Of a stretch of DNA of 64,000 bases, positions 46,842 through 55,452 are shown in pieces. The translations under genes and the position numbers were made by a program. This DNA is from Candidatus Baltobacteraceae bacterium (GTDB taxonomy: Bacteria > Vulcanimicrobiota > Vulcanimicrobiia > Vulcanimicrobiales > Vulcanimicrobiaceae), in the NCBI GenBank assembly GCA_035502855.1, contig DATJTX010000014.1, forward strand, positions 20,440 through 84,439, given 5' to 3'. Each line of letters starts with the position of its first letter. Position 1 is the stretch's first letter. The notes under the pieces were generated by a model that saw nothing but the letters and a program-made list of their open reading frames with translations, had not been told where the DNA came from and ran no database searches.

Positions 46842-48014
46842 GTGAACGCGTTGGTCGATCTGCTCTTCCTGCTCGTCGGCATCGCGCTCGGTGCATTCGT
46901 GATGTTCGTACGTCAGCGCGGCGAGCGCGCCGCGATCGACGCGCTGCTCGAGCGGGCGAAAAACGACCTGCGCGAGGCAACGACGCACCAGGCGGGAGAG
47001 CGCGTCGGGCAGATCGTGGCGCCGATTGCCGAACGGCTGAGCGAGTTCGATCGCATGGTGCGCGAGATCGAGAACAAACGCAGCGAGGATAGCGGTGCCC
47101 TGCGCGCGCAGCTCGCGCAGCTGCTCAGCCGCGCCGACAAGATCGAGTCGGCCGCGAACGCGCTCTCCAATCAAACCTCCACGCTGGTCACCGCGCTGCG
47201 CAGCCCGACGACACGCGGCAAGTGGGGTGAGATCCAACTGCGCAACGTGGTCGAGAAGGCCGGTATGCTCGCCTACTGCGACTTCGACGAACAGCAGACC
47301 GTCGCGTTCGAATCGGGCCGCGGCCGACCCGATATGACGATCAAATTGCCGGGCGGGCGCCGCGTCTTCGTCGACGCGAAAGCGCCGACCGACGCGCTCC
47401 AAGCGGCGCTCGAGTCGGCCGACGACGACGCGCGGCGCGACCTGGTCAAACGCCACGCCCGCGCGCTGCAAGATCACGTCGACGCGCTTGCCAAGCGCAA
47501 CTATCAGAGCGGCGAGGGTTCGGCCGACTTCGTGATCATGTTCGTGCCGGGCGAAGCGTTCTTGAGCGCGGCCTGCACCGAGAATCCGATGCTGATCGAG
47601 TACGCGCTCGATCGCAGCGTGCTGATCGCGGGTCCGCTTTCATTGATAAGCCTGCTGCGCTCGTTCGCCATGGGCTGGCAAGCGGTCAAGCAAGAAGAGA
47701 ACGCGAAACGCATCGCCGCGCTCGGGCGCGAACTCTACGAGCGCACCGCGCGTTTTGCCGACCGTCTCGTCAACCTCGGGCGCCATCTGGAGCGCTCGGT
47801 CGGCGCGTATAACGAAGCCGTCGGCACGTACGAATCCCGGCTCTTACCGCAAGGACGCAAGCTCAAAGACGAGTCCTCGATCGGGGGCGAGGAGTTGCCC
47901 GAACCCAGCGTGATCGACTTGTCTCCGCGCGCCGTGACCGCGCTCGATGCGGAGTCGCGCGACCGCCGCGCTAAACGCGATCCGGCCGAGCCGAATCTCT
48001 TCCAGAATTATTGA
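46842..48014 (+). CDS. rmuC: DNA recombination protein RmuC
   Basis: 390 residues from GTG 46842. An N-terminal membrane helix (LVDLLFLLVGIALGAFVMFV) is followed by a coiled coil and the RmuC nuclease-like domain: RGKWGEIQLRNVVEKAGML, GRGRPDMTIKLPGGRRVFVDAKAP, FVIMFVPGEAFLSAA and LISLLRSFAMGWQ. RmuC limits inversions at short inverted repeats, perhaps by acting on DNA structures; this is of interest given the palindromic repeats nearby. The 3' end overlaps the convergent peroxiredoxin gene by 7 bases. Confidence 0.93.
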   Translation: MNALVDLLFLLVGIALGAFVMFVRQRGERAAIDALLERAKNDLREATTHQAGERVGQIVAPIAERLSEFDRMVREIENKRSEDSGALRAQLAQLLSRADKIESAANALSNQTSTLVTALRSPTTRGKWGEIQLRNVVEKAGMLAYCDFDEQQTVAFESGRGRPDMTIKLPGGRRVFVDAKAPTDALQAALESADDDARRDLVKRHARALQDHVDALAKRNYQSGEGSADFVIMFVPGEAFLSAACTENPMLIEYALDRSVLIAGPLSLISLLRSFAMGWQAVKQEENAKRIAALGRELYERTARFADRLVNLGRHLERSVGAYNEAVGTYESRLLPQGRKLKDESSIGGEELPEPSVIDLSPRAVTALDAESRDRRAKRDPAEPNLFQNY

Positions 48015-48550
48015 CTCTTGCTCTCGAGCGTCTTGAGCGCGGCCAGCGTGTTGGCAACGTGTTCGCTGGGGTTGAGCGACGTGTAGCTATAGACGATCGT
48101 GCCGTCCGGCGCGATCACATACGACGTGCGGTTGGCGTACTGCGGGTGCCCGGCCAGTACGGAGTCATATTCCTTCTCGACCGTTTGATCGGTGTCGGCC
48201 GCGACGGGAAATTTGCTGCGGCATTCGCTCACCGAAAATCTCTGCAGTTTGTCGAGCGGGTCGTGCGAGACACCAATGACGGTCGCATGAAGCGCCTTGT
48301 ATCGATCGATGGCATCGGCAAAATCGTGCGCTTCGATCGTGCATCCCGGCGTGAAGGCAGCCGGATAGAAATACAACACCACCGGCCCCTGCTTGAGCGC
48401 GTCGGCAAGACTGAACGTGAACACGTTTCCGCCTTGCGTCGCCTGCAGCGTGAAATCCGGCGCCTTGGTTCCGTTCGGTAGCGCTGCGAGCGCGGGAGCG
48501 ATGATGCAGATTCCGGCGATCAGGCCGGCGAGGATGGATTGACGAACCAT
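48008..48550 (-). CDS. Exported peroxiredoxin (Bcp/AhpC-TSA type)
   Basis: 180 residues from ATG 48550 with GGGGTG upstream. A signal peptide (MVRQSILAGLIAGICIIAPA) is followed by a thioredoxin-fold peroxiredoxin domain (LPNGTKAPDFTLQATQGG, LYFYPAAFTPGCTIEAHDF). The peroxidatic Cys is in TPGC. The resolving Cys of Bcp, five positions later, is His here, so it may work as a 1-Cys enzyme or use the Cys in SVSECRSKF. It would reduce peroxides in the periplasm. Divergent from the DUF695 gene. Confidence 0.9.
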   Translation of the reverse strand: MVRQSILAGLIAGICIIAPALAALPNGTKAPDFTLQATQGGNVFTFSLADALKQGPVVLYFYPAAFTPGCTIEAHDFADAIDRYKALHATVIGVSHDPLDKLQRFSVSECRSKFPVAADTDQTVEKEYDSVLAGHPQYANRTSYVIAPDGTIVYSYTSLNPSEHVANTLAALKTLESKSQ

Positions 48551-48609
48551 GCTGACACCCCTATTCGTCCCCGACATGGGTTTTCGCGGGTGCGGAGAAC
48601 CGTCGGGCC

Positions 48610-49359
48610 ATGTCCGAATGGATTCCCTACGCGACGAGCGATGACCCTTCAACCGAGGTTTCGATCGACGTCGATTTCGACGGCGAGCGCGAGTTTCAAC
48701 GATCCCACCCGTACCTCGTGACGCTCGCGATCACGAAGTTCGCGACCGACGGCGACGGACAACCAACCGACGCGGCGGCTAGTGAGATTTTCGAACTCGA
48801 AGGGCGCCTCGAAGCTGCGGGTGAGGAACACGATGCGGAACCGGTCTGCACGGTTAGCCGTTCGGGGACGTACGAAATCTACAGTTACGCGGCGGATGCG
48901 GCCGCGGCCGATGGATTGAAAGCGGCCGCTGCCGGCACTTCGCTGCGCGTCGACGTTCGCGTCGAACGCGACGCCGCCTGGACGACGTACGAACGCTACA
49001 TCTTACGCGGTGAGGAACTCGAGGAGGCGCGCGACGCCGACCAGATCGCGCAGATGGACGAGGCCGGCGAGGATCTCACCCGGCGCTATGAGATCATTTT
49101 CGACTGCGAGGTTCCGGCGGAATCGGTTCGCGCGGCGATGCGCGCCCTGCAGAGTGCCGGCTTCAGCACGTCCGAGGAGGACGAAGAGTTCGAAACCGTG
49201 GTCGAGGCCGGCCGCACGATGCTGCTCACGCCGCAGAACCTCAAAGCCGCGCGCGCAGAAATCGAGGGCGTGATTACGCCGCTCGGTGGTACGTACGAGG
49301 GCTGGGGCATCAATCCCGACGACGACGAACTCGATGAAGACGAGGACGATGCAGGGTGA
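48610..49359 (+). CDS. DUF695 and RraB-like (ribonuclease E inhibitor B) domain protein
   Basis: 249 residues. The N-terminal half (EWIPYATSDDPSTEVSIDVD, FELEGRLEAAGEEHDAEPV, YEIYSYAADAAAADGLKAA) fits DUF695. The C-terminal half (RYEIIFDCEVPAESVRAAMR, LQSAGFSTSEEDEEFETVV, LTPQNLKAARAEIEGVITPL) fits the RraB-type fold, which in E. coli inhibits RNase E. The extreme C-terminus is acidic (DDDELDEDEDDAG). An RNase E/G gene is present 9 kb away, so a regulatory link is possible but only inferred. Confidence 0.75.
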   Translation: MSEWIPYATSDDPSTEVSIDVDFDGEREFQRSHPYLVTLAITKFATDGDGQPTDAAASEIFELEGRLEAAGEEHDAEPVCTVSRSGTYEIYSYAADAAAADGLKAAAAGTSLRVDVRVERDAAWTTYERYILRGEELEEARDADQIAQMDEAGEDLTRRYEIIFDCEVPAESVRAAMRALQSAGFSTSEEDEEFETVVEAGRTMLLTPQNLKAARAEIEGVITPLGGTYEGWGINPDDDELDEDEDDAG

Positions 49360-49360
49360 T

Positions 49361-50509
49361 TTACAAGCCCATGAGACGGGCGATGACCAAACGTTGGACC
49401 TCGTTGGTGCCTTCGCCGATCTCGTTGATCTTTTGATCCCGGTACATGCGCGAGACGGGATACTCGTCCATGAATCCGTAGCCGCCGTGGATTTGCACCG
49501 CCTCGTTGACGACGCGGCGTGATACTTCGCCGGAGTAGAGCTTGGCCAAGCTTGCGGTCTGCACGAAGTCGCGGCCTTCGTCTTTCTCCCAGGCGGCGCG
49601 CAGCACCATCATCTTGGCGTGCTCGATCTCGCAGAGCATGTCGACCAGCTTGAACTGGATCGCCTGGAACTTGCTGATCGGTCTCCCGAAGGCGATGCGG
49701 TCGCGCGCGTAGCGCAACGCCTCGTCGTAGGCGCCCATCGCGAGGCCGACCGAAAGCGCCGCCACCGAGATCCGCCCGCCGTCGAGAATCCGGAGAAACT
49801 GACGGTAGCCCTCGCCCCGTGGACCGAGCAAGTTCCCCTCGGGCACGGCCGCGTCGACGAAACTGAGCTCGCGCGTGTCCGACGCGCGCCACCCCATCTT
49901 CCTATACTTCTTGCTGCGGCTGAAGCCGGGGGTGTCTTGCGGCACGATGACGTTCGAGATCTCCGGCTTCCCGTCGGGTCGGGCGCCGGTCACCGCGGTA
50001 ATCGTCGTGCCGGCGCTGATCGTCGTCCCCGAATTGGTGATGAAGGCCTTGGTCCCGTTGATCACCCAGTGGCCGTCGCGCAGCTGCGCCTTGGTTTGGC
50101 AGTTGCCGGCGTCGCTGCCCGCATTGGGCTCGGTCAGGCCGAATCCCCACAGCGCTTTCCCCTGCGCAAGGGGCACCAAATACTGCTGCTTCTGCTCTTC
50201 CGTGCCGAACAAATAAAATGGCGAGGCACCCAGCGAGATGTGCGCGGCCATAGTGATCGCGGTCGACGCATCGACGCGCGCGATCTCCATCACCGCGAGC
50301 GCGTAGCTCACCGTGTCGGCACCGGCGCCGCCGTATTCTTCGGGAAACGGCAGACCCATGAACCCGAGTTCGGCCATCTGCGCGACCAGCTCGTAGGGAA
50401 AGGCCTCTTCCCGATCCATCTCCTCGGCCCGCGGCCGCACCTCGTTTTGCGCGAAATCGCGCGCGAGCCGTTGGATCGCCTTCTGATCGTCGGTCAGGTC
50501 GAAATTCAT
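49361..50509 (-). CDS. Acyl-CoA dehydrogenase
   Basis: 382 residues, standard family length. FAD flavoprotein that introduces the alpha-beta double bond in acyl-CoA. Motifs: LTDDQKAIQRLARDFAQNEV, LGFMGLPFPEEYGGAG, GLTEPNAGSDAGNCQTKA, VQIHGGYGFMDEYPVSRMYR and a final INEIGEGTNEVQRLVIAR in which the Glu of GEGTNEV is the usual catalytic base position in short/branched-chain enzymes. The substrate cannot be fixed. ATG at 50509; convergent with the DUF695 gene, divergent from ftsE. Confidence 0.95.
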   Translation of the reverse strand: MNFDLTDDQKAIQRLARDFAQNEVRPRAEEMDREEAFPYELVAQMAELGFMGLPFPEEYGGAGADTVSYALAVMEIARVDASTAITMAAHISLGASPFYLFGTEEQKQQYLVPLAQGKALWGFGLTEPNAGSDAGNCQTKAQLRDGHWVINGTKAFITNSGTTISAGTTITAVTGARPDGKPEISNVIVPQDTPGFSRSKKYRKMGWRASDTRELSFVDAAVPEGNLLGPRGEGYRQFLRILDGGRISVAALSVGLAMGAYDEALRYARDRIAFGRPISKFQAIQFKLVDMLCEIEHAKMMVLRAAWEKDEGRDFVQTASLAKLYSGEVSRRVVNEAVQIHGGYGFMDEYPVSRMYRDQKINEIGEGTNEVQRLVIARLMGL

Positions 50510-50556
50510 AGCTCGGAGGTATAGGTCGTGCCCTGCGGAAAAACCCTTTTGCAGCG

Positions 50557-51267
50557 ATGATTTCCCTTCGCAACGTTTCGCTGGTCTACCAAAATGGCGT
50601 GCGTGCTCTCGACAACGTCAGCTTGGAGATCGCTAAAGGCGACTTCGTGTTCCTCGTAGGCCATTCGGGAACGGGCAAATCCAGTTTGCTGCGGCTGCTC
50701 TATCGCGAAGCGCTTCCCACCAACGGTGAGATCACGGTCGACGGTATCCGCGTCGAACACCTGCGTCGCGGACGCGTTCCGGCCCTACGGCGCCACCTCG
50801 GCGTCGTTTTTCAAGACTTCAAGCTCCTGAACGAAAAAACGGTTTGGGAGAACGTCGCTTTTGCGATGCAGGTCACCGGCGCGCATACGAAAGACATCAC
50901 CCGCCAGGTGCCGCGTACGCTCGATCTCGTCGGGCTCGCGCACAAGAGCCGCATGTATCCGGGTGAACTCTCCGGCGGCGAAGCGCAGCGTACCGCGATC
51001 GCGCGCGCCCTGGTCAACAATCCGAAGATTCTTCTCTGCGACGAGCCGACCGGCAATCTCGATCCCTCCAACACGACCGAGATCATGGAGCTGCTGCTGC
51101 GCATCAATCTCAAAGGCACGACGGTGCTCGTTGCCACGCACAACCAGGCCGTCGTCGATCGCATGCGTCGGCGCGTCGTGCGCCTGGAAGACGGCAAGGT
51201 CGTCACCGACGAAGAACGGGGCTACTACTATCTTGGACTCGGGCAAGGTCAAATTCTTTCTGGGTGA
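50557..51267 (+). CDS. ftsE: Cell division ATP-binding protein FtsE
   Basis: 236 residues. Walker A VGHSGTGKSSLLRLLYRE, the FtsE-type Q-loop VVFQDFKLLNEKTVWENVAF, signature ELSGGEAQRTAIARALV and Walker B ILLCDEPTGNLDP. With FtsX it forms a mechano-transmitting ABC complex that activates murein hydrolases through EnvC-type proteins. ftsX starts inside the last 35 bases of ftsE, and an EnvC-like gene follows 2.8 kb downstream, which supports the assignment. Confidence 0.95.
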   Translation: MISLRNVSLVYQNGVRALDNVSLEIAKGDFVFLVGHSGTGKSSLLRLLYREALPTNGEITVDGIRVEHLRRGRVPALRRHLGVVFQDFKLLNEKTVWENVAFAMQVTGAHTKDITRQVPRTLDLVGLAHKSRMYPGELSGGEAQRTAIARALVNNPKILLCDEPTGNLDPSNTTEIMELLLRINLKGTTVLVATHNQAVVDRMRRRVVRLEDGKVVTDEERGYYYLGLGQGQILSG

Positions 51268-52114
51268 GGTGTTGCGCAACTTCACGCGCAACGCCGGCAT
51301 GCAGGCGACCGCAATCGGCACGGTCGCCATGACGATCGTCCTCCTCGGTGCGTTTCTCTTCGTACGAACCGCCCTCGCCGGCGTCGGGAACGATCTGCTC
51401 AATCAGATCGAGATCTCCGTCTACTTCGCGACCGACGTTTCGAGCGCTCGGGAAGACGCGCTACGCTCCGCACTGGCCCACGACCCGCGCATCGCCTCGA
51501 CGCAGTTCGTCCCGAAGAAGCAAGGCTTGGCCGAACTGAGCGCCGAGACGCACGGCCAGATCGACACCTCGCTGCTCACCGAGAACCCGCTGCCCGATAA
51601 GCTGCGTGTCTGGGTGCGCGACCCGAAACTCGTGCAAACCGTCGCGCAAGAATTGCGCACGCGCCCCGGCGTCGATACGGTCGTCTTTCCGCAGACCGTC
51701 GTAGCGCGGCTGCTGCAACTCGGTGACGTGCTCCACCGCGTCGGAATCGGCGTCATCGTGCTCTTCCTAGTCGTCGCCGGCATCATCATCTCGAACACGA
51801 TCCGCCTGACGGTCTTCGCGCGGCGCCGCGAAATTTCGATCATGCAGCTGGTCGGCGCAACCAACCTCTACATTCGCGCGCCGTTCATCTGCGAAGGGCT
51901 GTTGGACGGCGTCTGCGGTTCGCTCCTTGCGGTCGCCATGCTAACGATCGCGCGCTACGCGCTCTGGCCGAAACTGATGCTCGCTCTTCCGTGGATTCAG
52001 TTGAACGCCGGGACCGTCGACGCGCCCGTGCTCGTGGCGGAGCTGATCGCGGCCGGGGGCGCCATCGGCGCAATCGCGTCCTGGGTCTCGGTCGGGCGCC
52101 ATCTCCGAACGTAG
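51233..52114 (+). CDS. ftsX: Cell division protein FtsX
   Basis: 293 residues from TTG 51233, in the ftsE tail. Four membrane helices: about residues 25-48, then three in the C-terminal half (VGIGVIVLFLVVAGIIIS; CEGLLDGVCGSLLAVAMLT; VLVAELIAAGGAIGAIASW). The large periplasmic loop lies between helices 1 and 2 (YFATDVSSAREDALRSALAH, VRDPKLVQTVAQELRTRPGV). The FARRREISIMQLVGATNLYIRAPF motif is typical of FtsX. No ATG or GTG start is available before the conserved FFLGEVLRNFTRN stretch. Confidence 0.93.
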   Translation: MDSGKVKFFLGEVLRNFTRNAGMQATAIGTVAMTIVLLGAFLFVRTALAGVGNDLLNQIEISVYFATDVSSAREDALRSALAHDPRIASTQFVPKKQGLAELSAETHGQIDTSLLTENPLPDKLRVWVRDPKLVQTVAQELRTRPGVDTVVFPQTVVARLLQLGDVLHRVGIGVIVLFLVVAGIIISNTIRLTVFARRREISIMQLVGATNLYIRAPFICEGLLDGVCGSLLAVAMLTIARYALWPKLMLALPWIQLNAGTVDAPVLVAELIAAGGAIGAIASWVSVGRHLRT

Positions 52115-52124
52115 CGTCACATCG

Positions 52125-53129
52125 ATGCACCTCCGCGTCGACGTCGATTTCGATGCGCTCGCGCAGTGCATATCGGACGGCATCGCCTATCTCGACGCCG
52201 ACGGCCGGATCGCGGCGTGGAGCGACGGTGCAGCCGCGATTACCGGGATCGACCGATCCAAGGCGATTGGAACGGGACTCGACGAGCTCTTCGCGCGGGT
52301 CGATCCGCCGCTCGGTTTCGCCGTCGTTCCCGAACGGCTCGAAATGCTCTGCAGCGACGAGCGGCAGCGCATCGTGCACGCTACCGTACTCTCGATCGAC
52401 GAGGGATGGCTCATCTCGTTCGGCCGCGAGATGCGGTTCGCGGTGATCGAACAACTCAAAGACGAGATCGTGGCTGCGGTTTCGCACGAACTCAAGACGC
52501 CGATCGCAACCATCAAAGCCTTTGCCATTACGATGCGCGACAATCCGGAAGCGCTCGCCGCCGAGCGCCACGACTATTTGGCGACGATCGAAGAACAGGC
52601 CGACCGGCTCTCGCGCGCCGTCGACGATCTGCTCCTGCTCGGGCGCGTCGGGCCCAAACATCTGCTTTCCAAGCGCGAGCGCGTTACGCTCGATGCAATC
52701 CTCGACGACGCGCAGGCGCGTCTTGGCCCAAGCGCGGCGAGCCGCATCGAGCGCCGCTCGACCGGGATCACGCTGAGCGGCGATCCGGCGCTCTTGCGCG
52801 ATGCGATCGTGCATCTGGTCGACAACGCGCTCAAGTTCTCGCCGGATACGGCGGAGGTGCTGATCGAAGGCGGCGAGGACGGTTCGACCGCTCAGGTGCG
52901 CGTCACCGATCGCGGAATCGGCATCGCCGACGAACACTTGCCCTACATTTTCGAACGATTCTACCGGGCCGATCAAAACTTGACCGCAGCGACCGGCGGC
53001 AGTGGGCTCGGTCTCACCGTCGTGCACGAGATCGTGCAGGCACACGGAGGCTCGCTCGCCGTACAAAGTACGCCCAGCCGCGGCACGACCATCACGATCT
53101 CGCTGCCGGGTAGGCCGGTGGATCCGTGA
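52125..53129 (+). CDS. Soluble PAS sensor histidine kinase
   Basis: 334 residues with no membrane helix. A PAS-like region spans about residues 5-95 (CISDGIAYLDADGRIAAWSD). HisKA has the phospho-acceptor His121 in VSHELKTPIATIKAF. HATPase_c follows with N-box VDNALKFSP, DRGIGIADEHLPYIFERFYR and GGSGLGLTVVHEIVQAHGG. It sits between ftsX and a receiver-GGDEF gene and overlaps the latter as GTGA, so the two probably form a two-component pair. The signal is unknown. Confidence 0.92.
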   Translation: MHLRVDVDFDALAQCISDGIAYLDADGRIAAWSDGAAAITGIDRSKAIGTGLDELFARVDPPLGFAVVPERLEMLCSDERQRIVHATVLSIDEGWLISFGREMRFAVIEQLKDEIVAAVSHELKTPIATIKAFAITMRDNPEALAAERHDYLATIEEQADRLSRAVDDLLLLGRVGPKHLLSKRERVTLDAILDDAQARLGPSAASRIERRSTGITLSGDPALLRDAIVHLVDNALKFSPDTAEVLIEGGEDGSTAQVRVTDRGIGIADEHLPYIFERFYRADQNLTAATGGSGLGLTVVHEIVQAHGGSLAVQSTPSRGTTITISLPGRPVDP

Positions 53130-54082
53130 AGGACCTTGCGCAAGGCGACGGTCATCGCGTGCTCGTGGTCGACGACGATCGCAACCTGCGCAAGATCATC
53201 TCGACCAATCTCGAGCTTGCGGGTTTCACCGTCGAGTCCGCGTCCGACGGACCCGAGGCGCTGCGCGTGATCGAGCAAGCCCAGCCCGACGTCGTGCTGC
53301 TCGACCTGATGATGCCGCATATGGACGGATACGAAGTTGCGCGCCGGATTCGCAAGCATCAAAACCCCTCGATTGCCAACGTGCCGATCATCATTCTCAC
53401 CGCGAAAGGCGAGACGGAAGACAAGCTGCGCGGGTTCGAAGCGGGCGCCGATGATTACATCACCAAACCGTTCGGTCCGCAGGAGTTGCTCGCGCGTGTG
53501 CGCGCCAAGATCCGCCGCGTCGAGGTCGATTCCTCGCTCTCTCCCCTCACGCGGCTGCCCGGAAACCTCGCCATCGAAACGGAATTGCGCCGCCGCATCG
53601 ACGACGCCGAGTCATTCGCGGTGATCTACATCGATTTGGACAACTTCAAGGCGTTCAACGACGTTTACGGCTTCACGCACGGCGACGAAGCGATCCAAAT
53701 GCTCGCCCGGATCACCGTCGACATCGTACGTCGGCGCGGTACCAACACGGATTTCGTCGGTCACATCGGCGGCGACGATTTCATCGTCGTTACGCAGCCC
53801 GACCGGTCCGAAGAAATTGCCAAAGAGATCATTGCCGAATTCGACCGCGACATCCGCAATCTGTATTCCGCCAAAGACCTGCGCGCGGGCTATATCGAAA
53901 CGCGCGACCGCCGCGGGGCCCTCAACCGCTTTCCGATCATGACGATCTCGATGGCTCTCGTACTCAACGATCGCGGTCAGCTCGGCAACTACGCGCAAGT
54001 TGGTGAAGCCGCCGCCGAGCTCAAGCGCTATGCCAAATCGATCGCCGGTTCCGTTTACGTGAAAGACAAGCGCCGCCCGTGA
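53126..54082 (+). CDS. Response regulator with GGDEF-type output domain
   Basis: 318 residues from GTG 53126. Receiver domain with acidic pair DDD near residue 16-18, phospho-acceptor Asp60 in DVVLLDLMMPHMDGYE, and YITKPFGPQELL. The C-terminal domain is GGDEF-like (IYIDLDNFKAFNDVYGFTHG, then GHIGGDDFIVV). The signature is GGDDF, not GGDEF or GGEEF, so cyclic-di-GMP synthesis is uncertain; the fold may act as a binding or degenerate domain. It is coupled to the kinase gene and precedes the EnvC-like gene by 10 bases. Confidence 0.9.
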   Translation: MKDLAQGDGHRVLVVDDDRNLRKIISTNLELAGFTVESASDGPEALRVIEQAQPDVVLLDLMMPHMDGYEVARRIRKHQNPSIANVPIIILTAKGETEDKLRGFEAGADDYITKPFGPQELLARVRAKIRRVEVDSSLSPLTRLPGNLAIETELRRRIDDAESFAVIYIDLDNFKAFNDVYGFTHGDEAIQMLARITVDIVRRRGTNTDFVGHIGGDDFIVVTQPDRSEEIAKEIIAEFDRDIRNLYSAKDLRAGYIETRDRRGALNRFPIMTISMALVLNDRGQLGNYAQVGEAAAELKRYAKSIAGSVYVKDKRRP

Positions 54083-54092
54083 GGATGCATAC

Positions 54093-55283
54093 ATGAAAGT
54101 TCGGTCGATCTTCTGTGTTTTGCTGCTCGTCTTCGTTTCCGCCGCCGGTGCGGCCGGTGCGAAGACCTCGTCGCTGCAACAACGCATCGACGCCCAGCGG
54201 CGCAAGGCCCAGGCACTCCAGGCGAAGCTGCACGCCAAGAAAGCCGAACTCGGCATGGCGACCCTTCGCGTTACGAGCCTGCGGGCAGAACTCGACCAAA
54301 CCAATGCTGCGATCGGCACCGTGAACGCGCGCATCGGTTCCTTGAGCGCGCAGGAGAATTCGACGCAGCGCAAAGTCGATTGGAACACGATCCAACTCGA
54401 CGCCGCTCAACGGTCGTTCAAACTCCACGACGAAGCACTGCGCCGACGTCTCGTCGACATCTACGAAAACGGCGACCTCAGCTATGCGGCCGTGCTGCTT
54501 TCGGCGCGCTCGTTCAGCGAATTCGTCGAGCGCTGGGAAGATCTGCGCTTGCTCATCGATGCGAATGAGACCGCGGTGCGCGAGCGGCGCGCGGCGGAGG
54601 AGCGCGTTGCGAGAGTGCAATCCGACCTACAACGCACTCAGCTCGAGCTCGACGACGAAGAGCACGCGCAAGCGCAGGCGCGCGATCAACTCGGCGCGCT
54701 GGCGCAGGAGCGCCAAAATCTGGTTGCGATCGCCGACCAGCAACGGCGCCGCGTCGCAACCGAGGTAGCCGACATGGAGGGACTCTCCGCCTCCGAAGAG
54801 GCGCAGCTCGAAAGCTTGATTCAAGAACGCGAACGCGAAGAGGAGGCGCAACGCAAAGCCGAGGGCATCGCCGCGCCGGAGGTGACCGGGGCTGCCCGGA
54901 TGTTCGACTGGCCGGTTTCCGGGCCGGTCACCTCGCCCTTCGGCTGGCGCTCGAACCCGTTCGGCGGTGCACCGGAGTTTCACCAAGGGCTCGACATTGC
55001 CGCGCCGATGGGTACCACCATCACCGCGTCGGCCGCCGGTACCGTGATAATGGCTCAGTGGTACGGCGGCTACGGCAACTACATTTTGATCGACGACGGC
55101 GGCGGCTACTCGACCGGCTACGGTCATCTTTCGGCGTTCTACGTCTCGGTTGGCCAGCAGGTCAAGCAGGGGCAAGCAATCGGCGCGATCGGCTGCACCG
55201 GCGAATGTACCGGCCCGCACGTCCACTTCGAGATCCGCATCAACGGCAAACCGGTCGACCCCGCCCCCCGTTTGCATTCGTAG
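54093..55283 (+). CDS. EnvC-like murein hydrolase activator (coiled coil plus M23 domain)
   Basis: 396 residues. Signal peptide (VRSIFCVLLLVFVSAAGAAG), then coiled coils at about residues 26-260 (SLQQRIDAQRRKAQALQAK, QEREREEEAQRKAEG), then an M23/LytM domain at about 270-390. The zinc ligand motifs are present: FHQGLDIAAPMG (HxxxD) and TGPHVHFEIRING (HxH), so it may be a working endopeptidase and not only an activator. Position after ftsEX suggests it is the periplasmic partner of FtsX. Periplasmic location inferred from the signal peptide. Confidence 0.92.
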   Translation: MKVRSIFCVLLLVFVSAAGAAGAKTSSLQQRIDAQRRKAQALQAKLHAKKAELGMATLRVTSLRAELDQTNAAIGTVNARIGSLSAQENSTQRKVDWNTIQLDAAQRSFKLHDEALRRRLVDIYENGDLSYAAVLLSARSFSEFVERWEDLRLLIDANETAVRERRAAEERVARVQSDLQRTQLELDDEEHAQAQARDQLGALAQERQNLVAIADQQRRRVATEVADMEGLSASEEAQLESLIQEREREEEAQRKAEGIAAPEVTGAARMFDWPVSGPVTSPFGWRSNPFGGAPEFHQGLDIAAPMGTTITASAAGTVIMAQWYGGYGNYILIDDGGGYSTGYGHLSAFYVSVGQQVKQGQAIGAIGCTGECTGPHVHFEIRINGKPVDPAPRLHS

Positions 55284-55452
55284 GCGACGACGACACGATT
55301 ATTAGGGGCGCCCTAGGGGAATCAACGGCTCGGCAGCGCGCTTACGCGCCCCATAACGTGGGGGCCCCGCGCAGCGGGGGGCGCGGAGCCTCGGGCGTAG
55401 CGCCTTTGGAAGGAAACGGATTGTGCCTCACCCGTCGTTAAGCTAGGCGGGT
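55284..55452. repeat. Palindrome-rich intergenic region
   Basis: 169 bases without a gene. It holds TAGGG-GCG-CCCTA (55303-55315), then GCGC-rich inverted stretches, then CCCCGC-GCA-GCGGGG (about 55364-55378) and a trailing CGGGCGTAGCGCC. These can form several adjacent hairpins. The AGGGGCGCCC 10-mer is shared with 45797-45806. No T-tract follows, so I do not call a terminator. It separates the EnvC-like gene from the S41 protease pair and may be a REP-type element. Confidence 0.6.
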
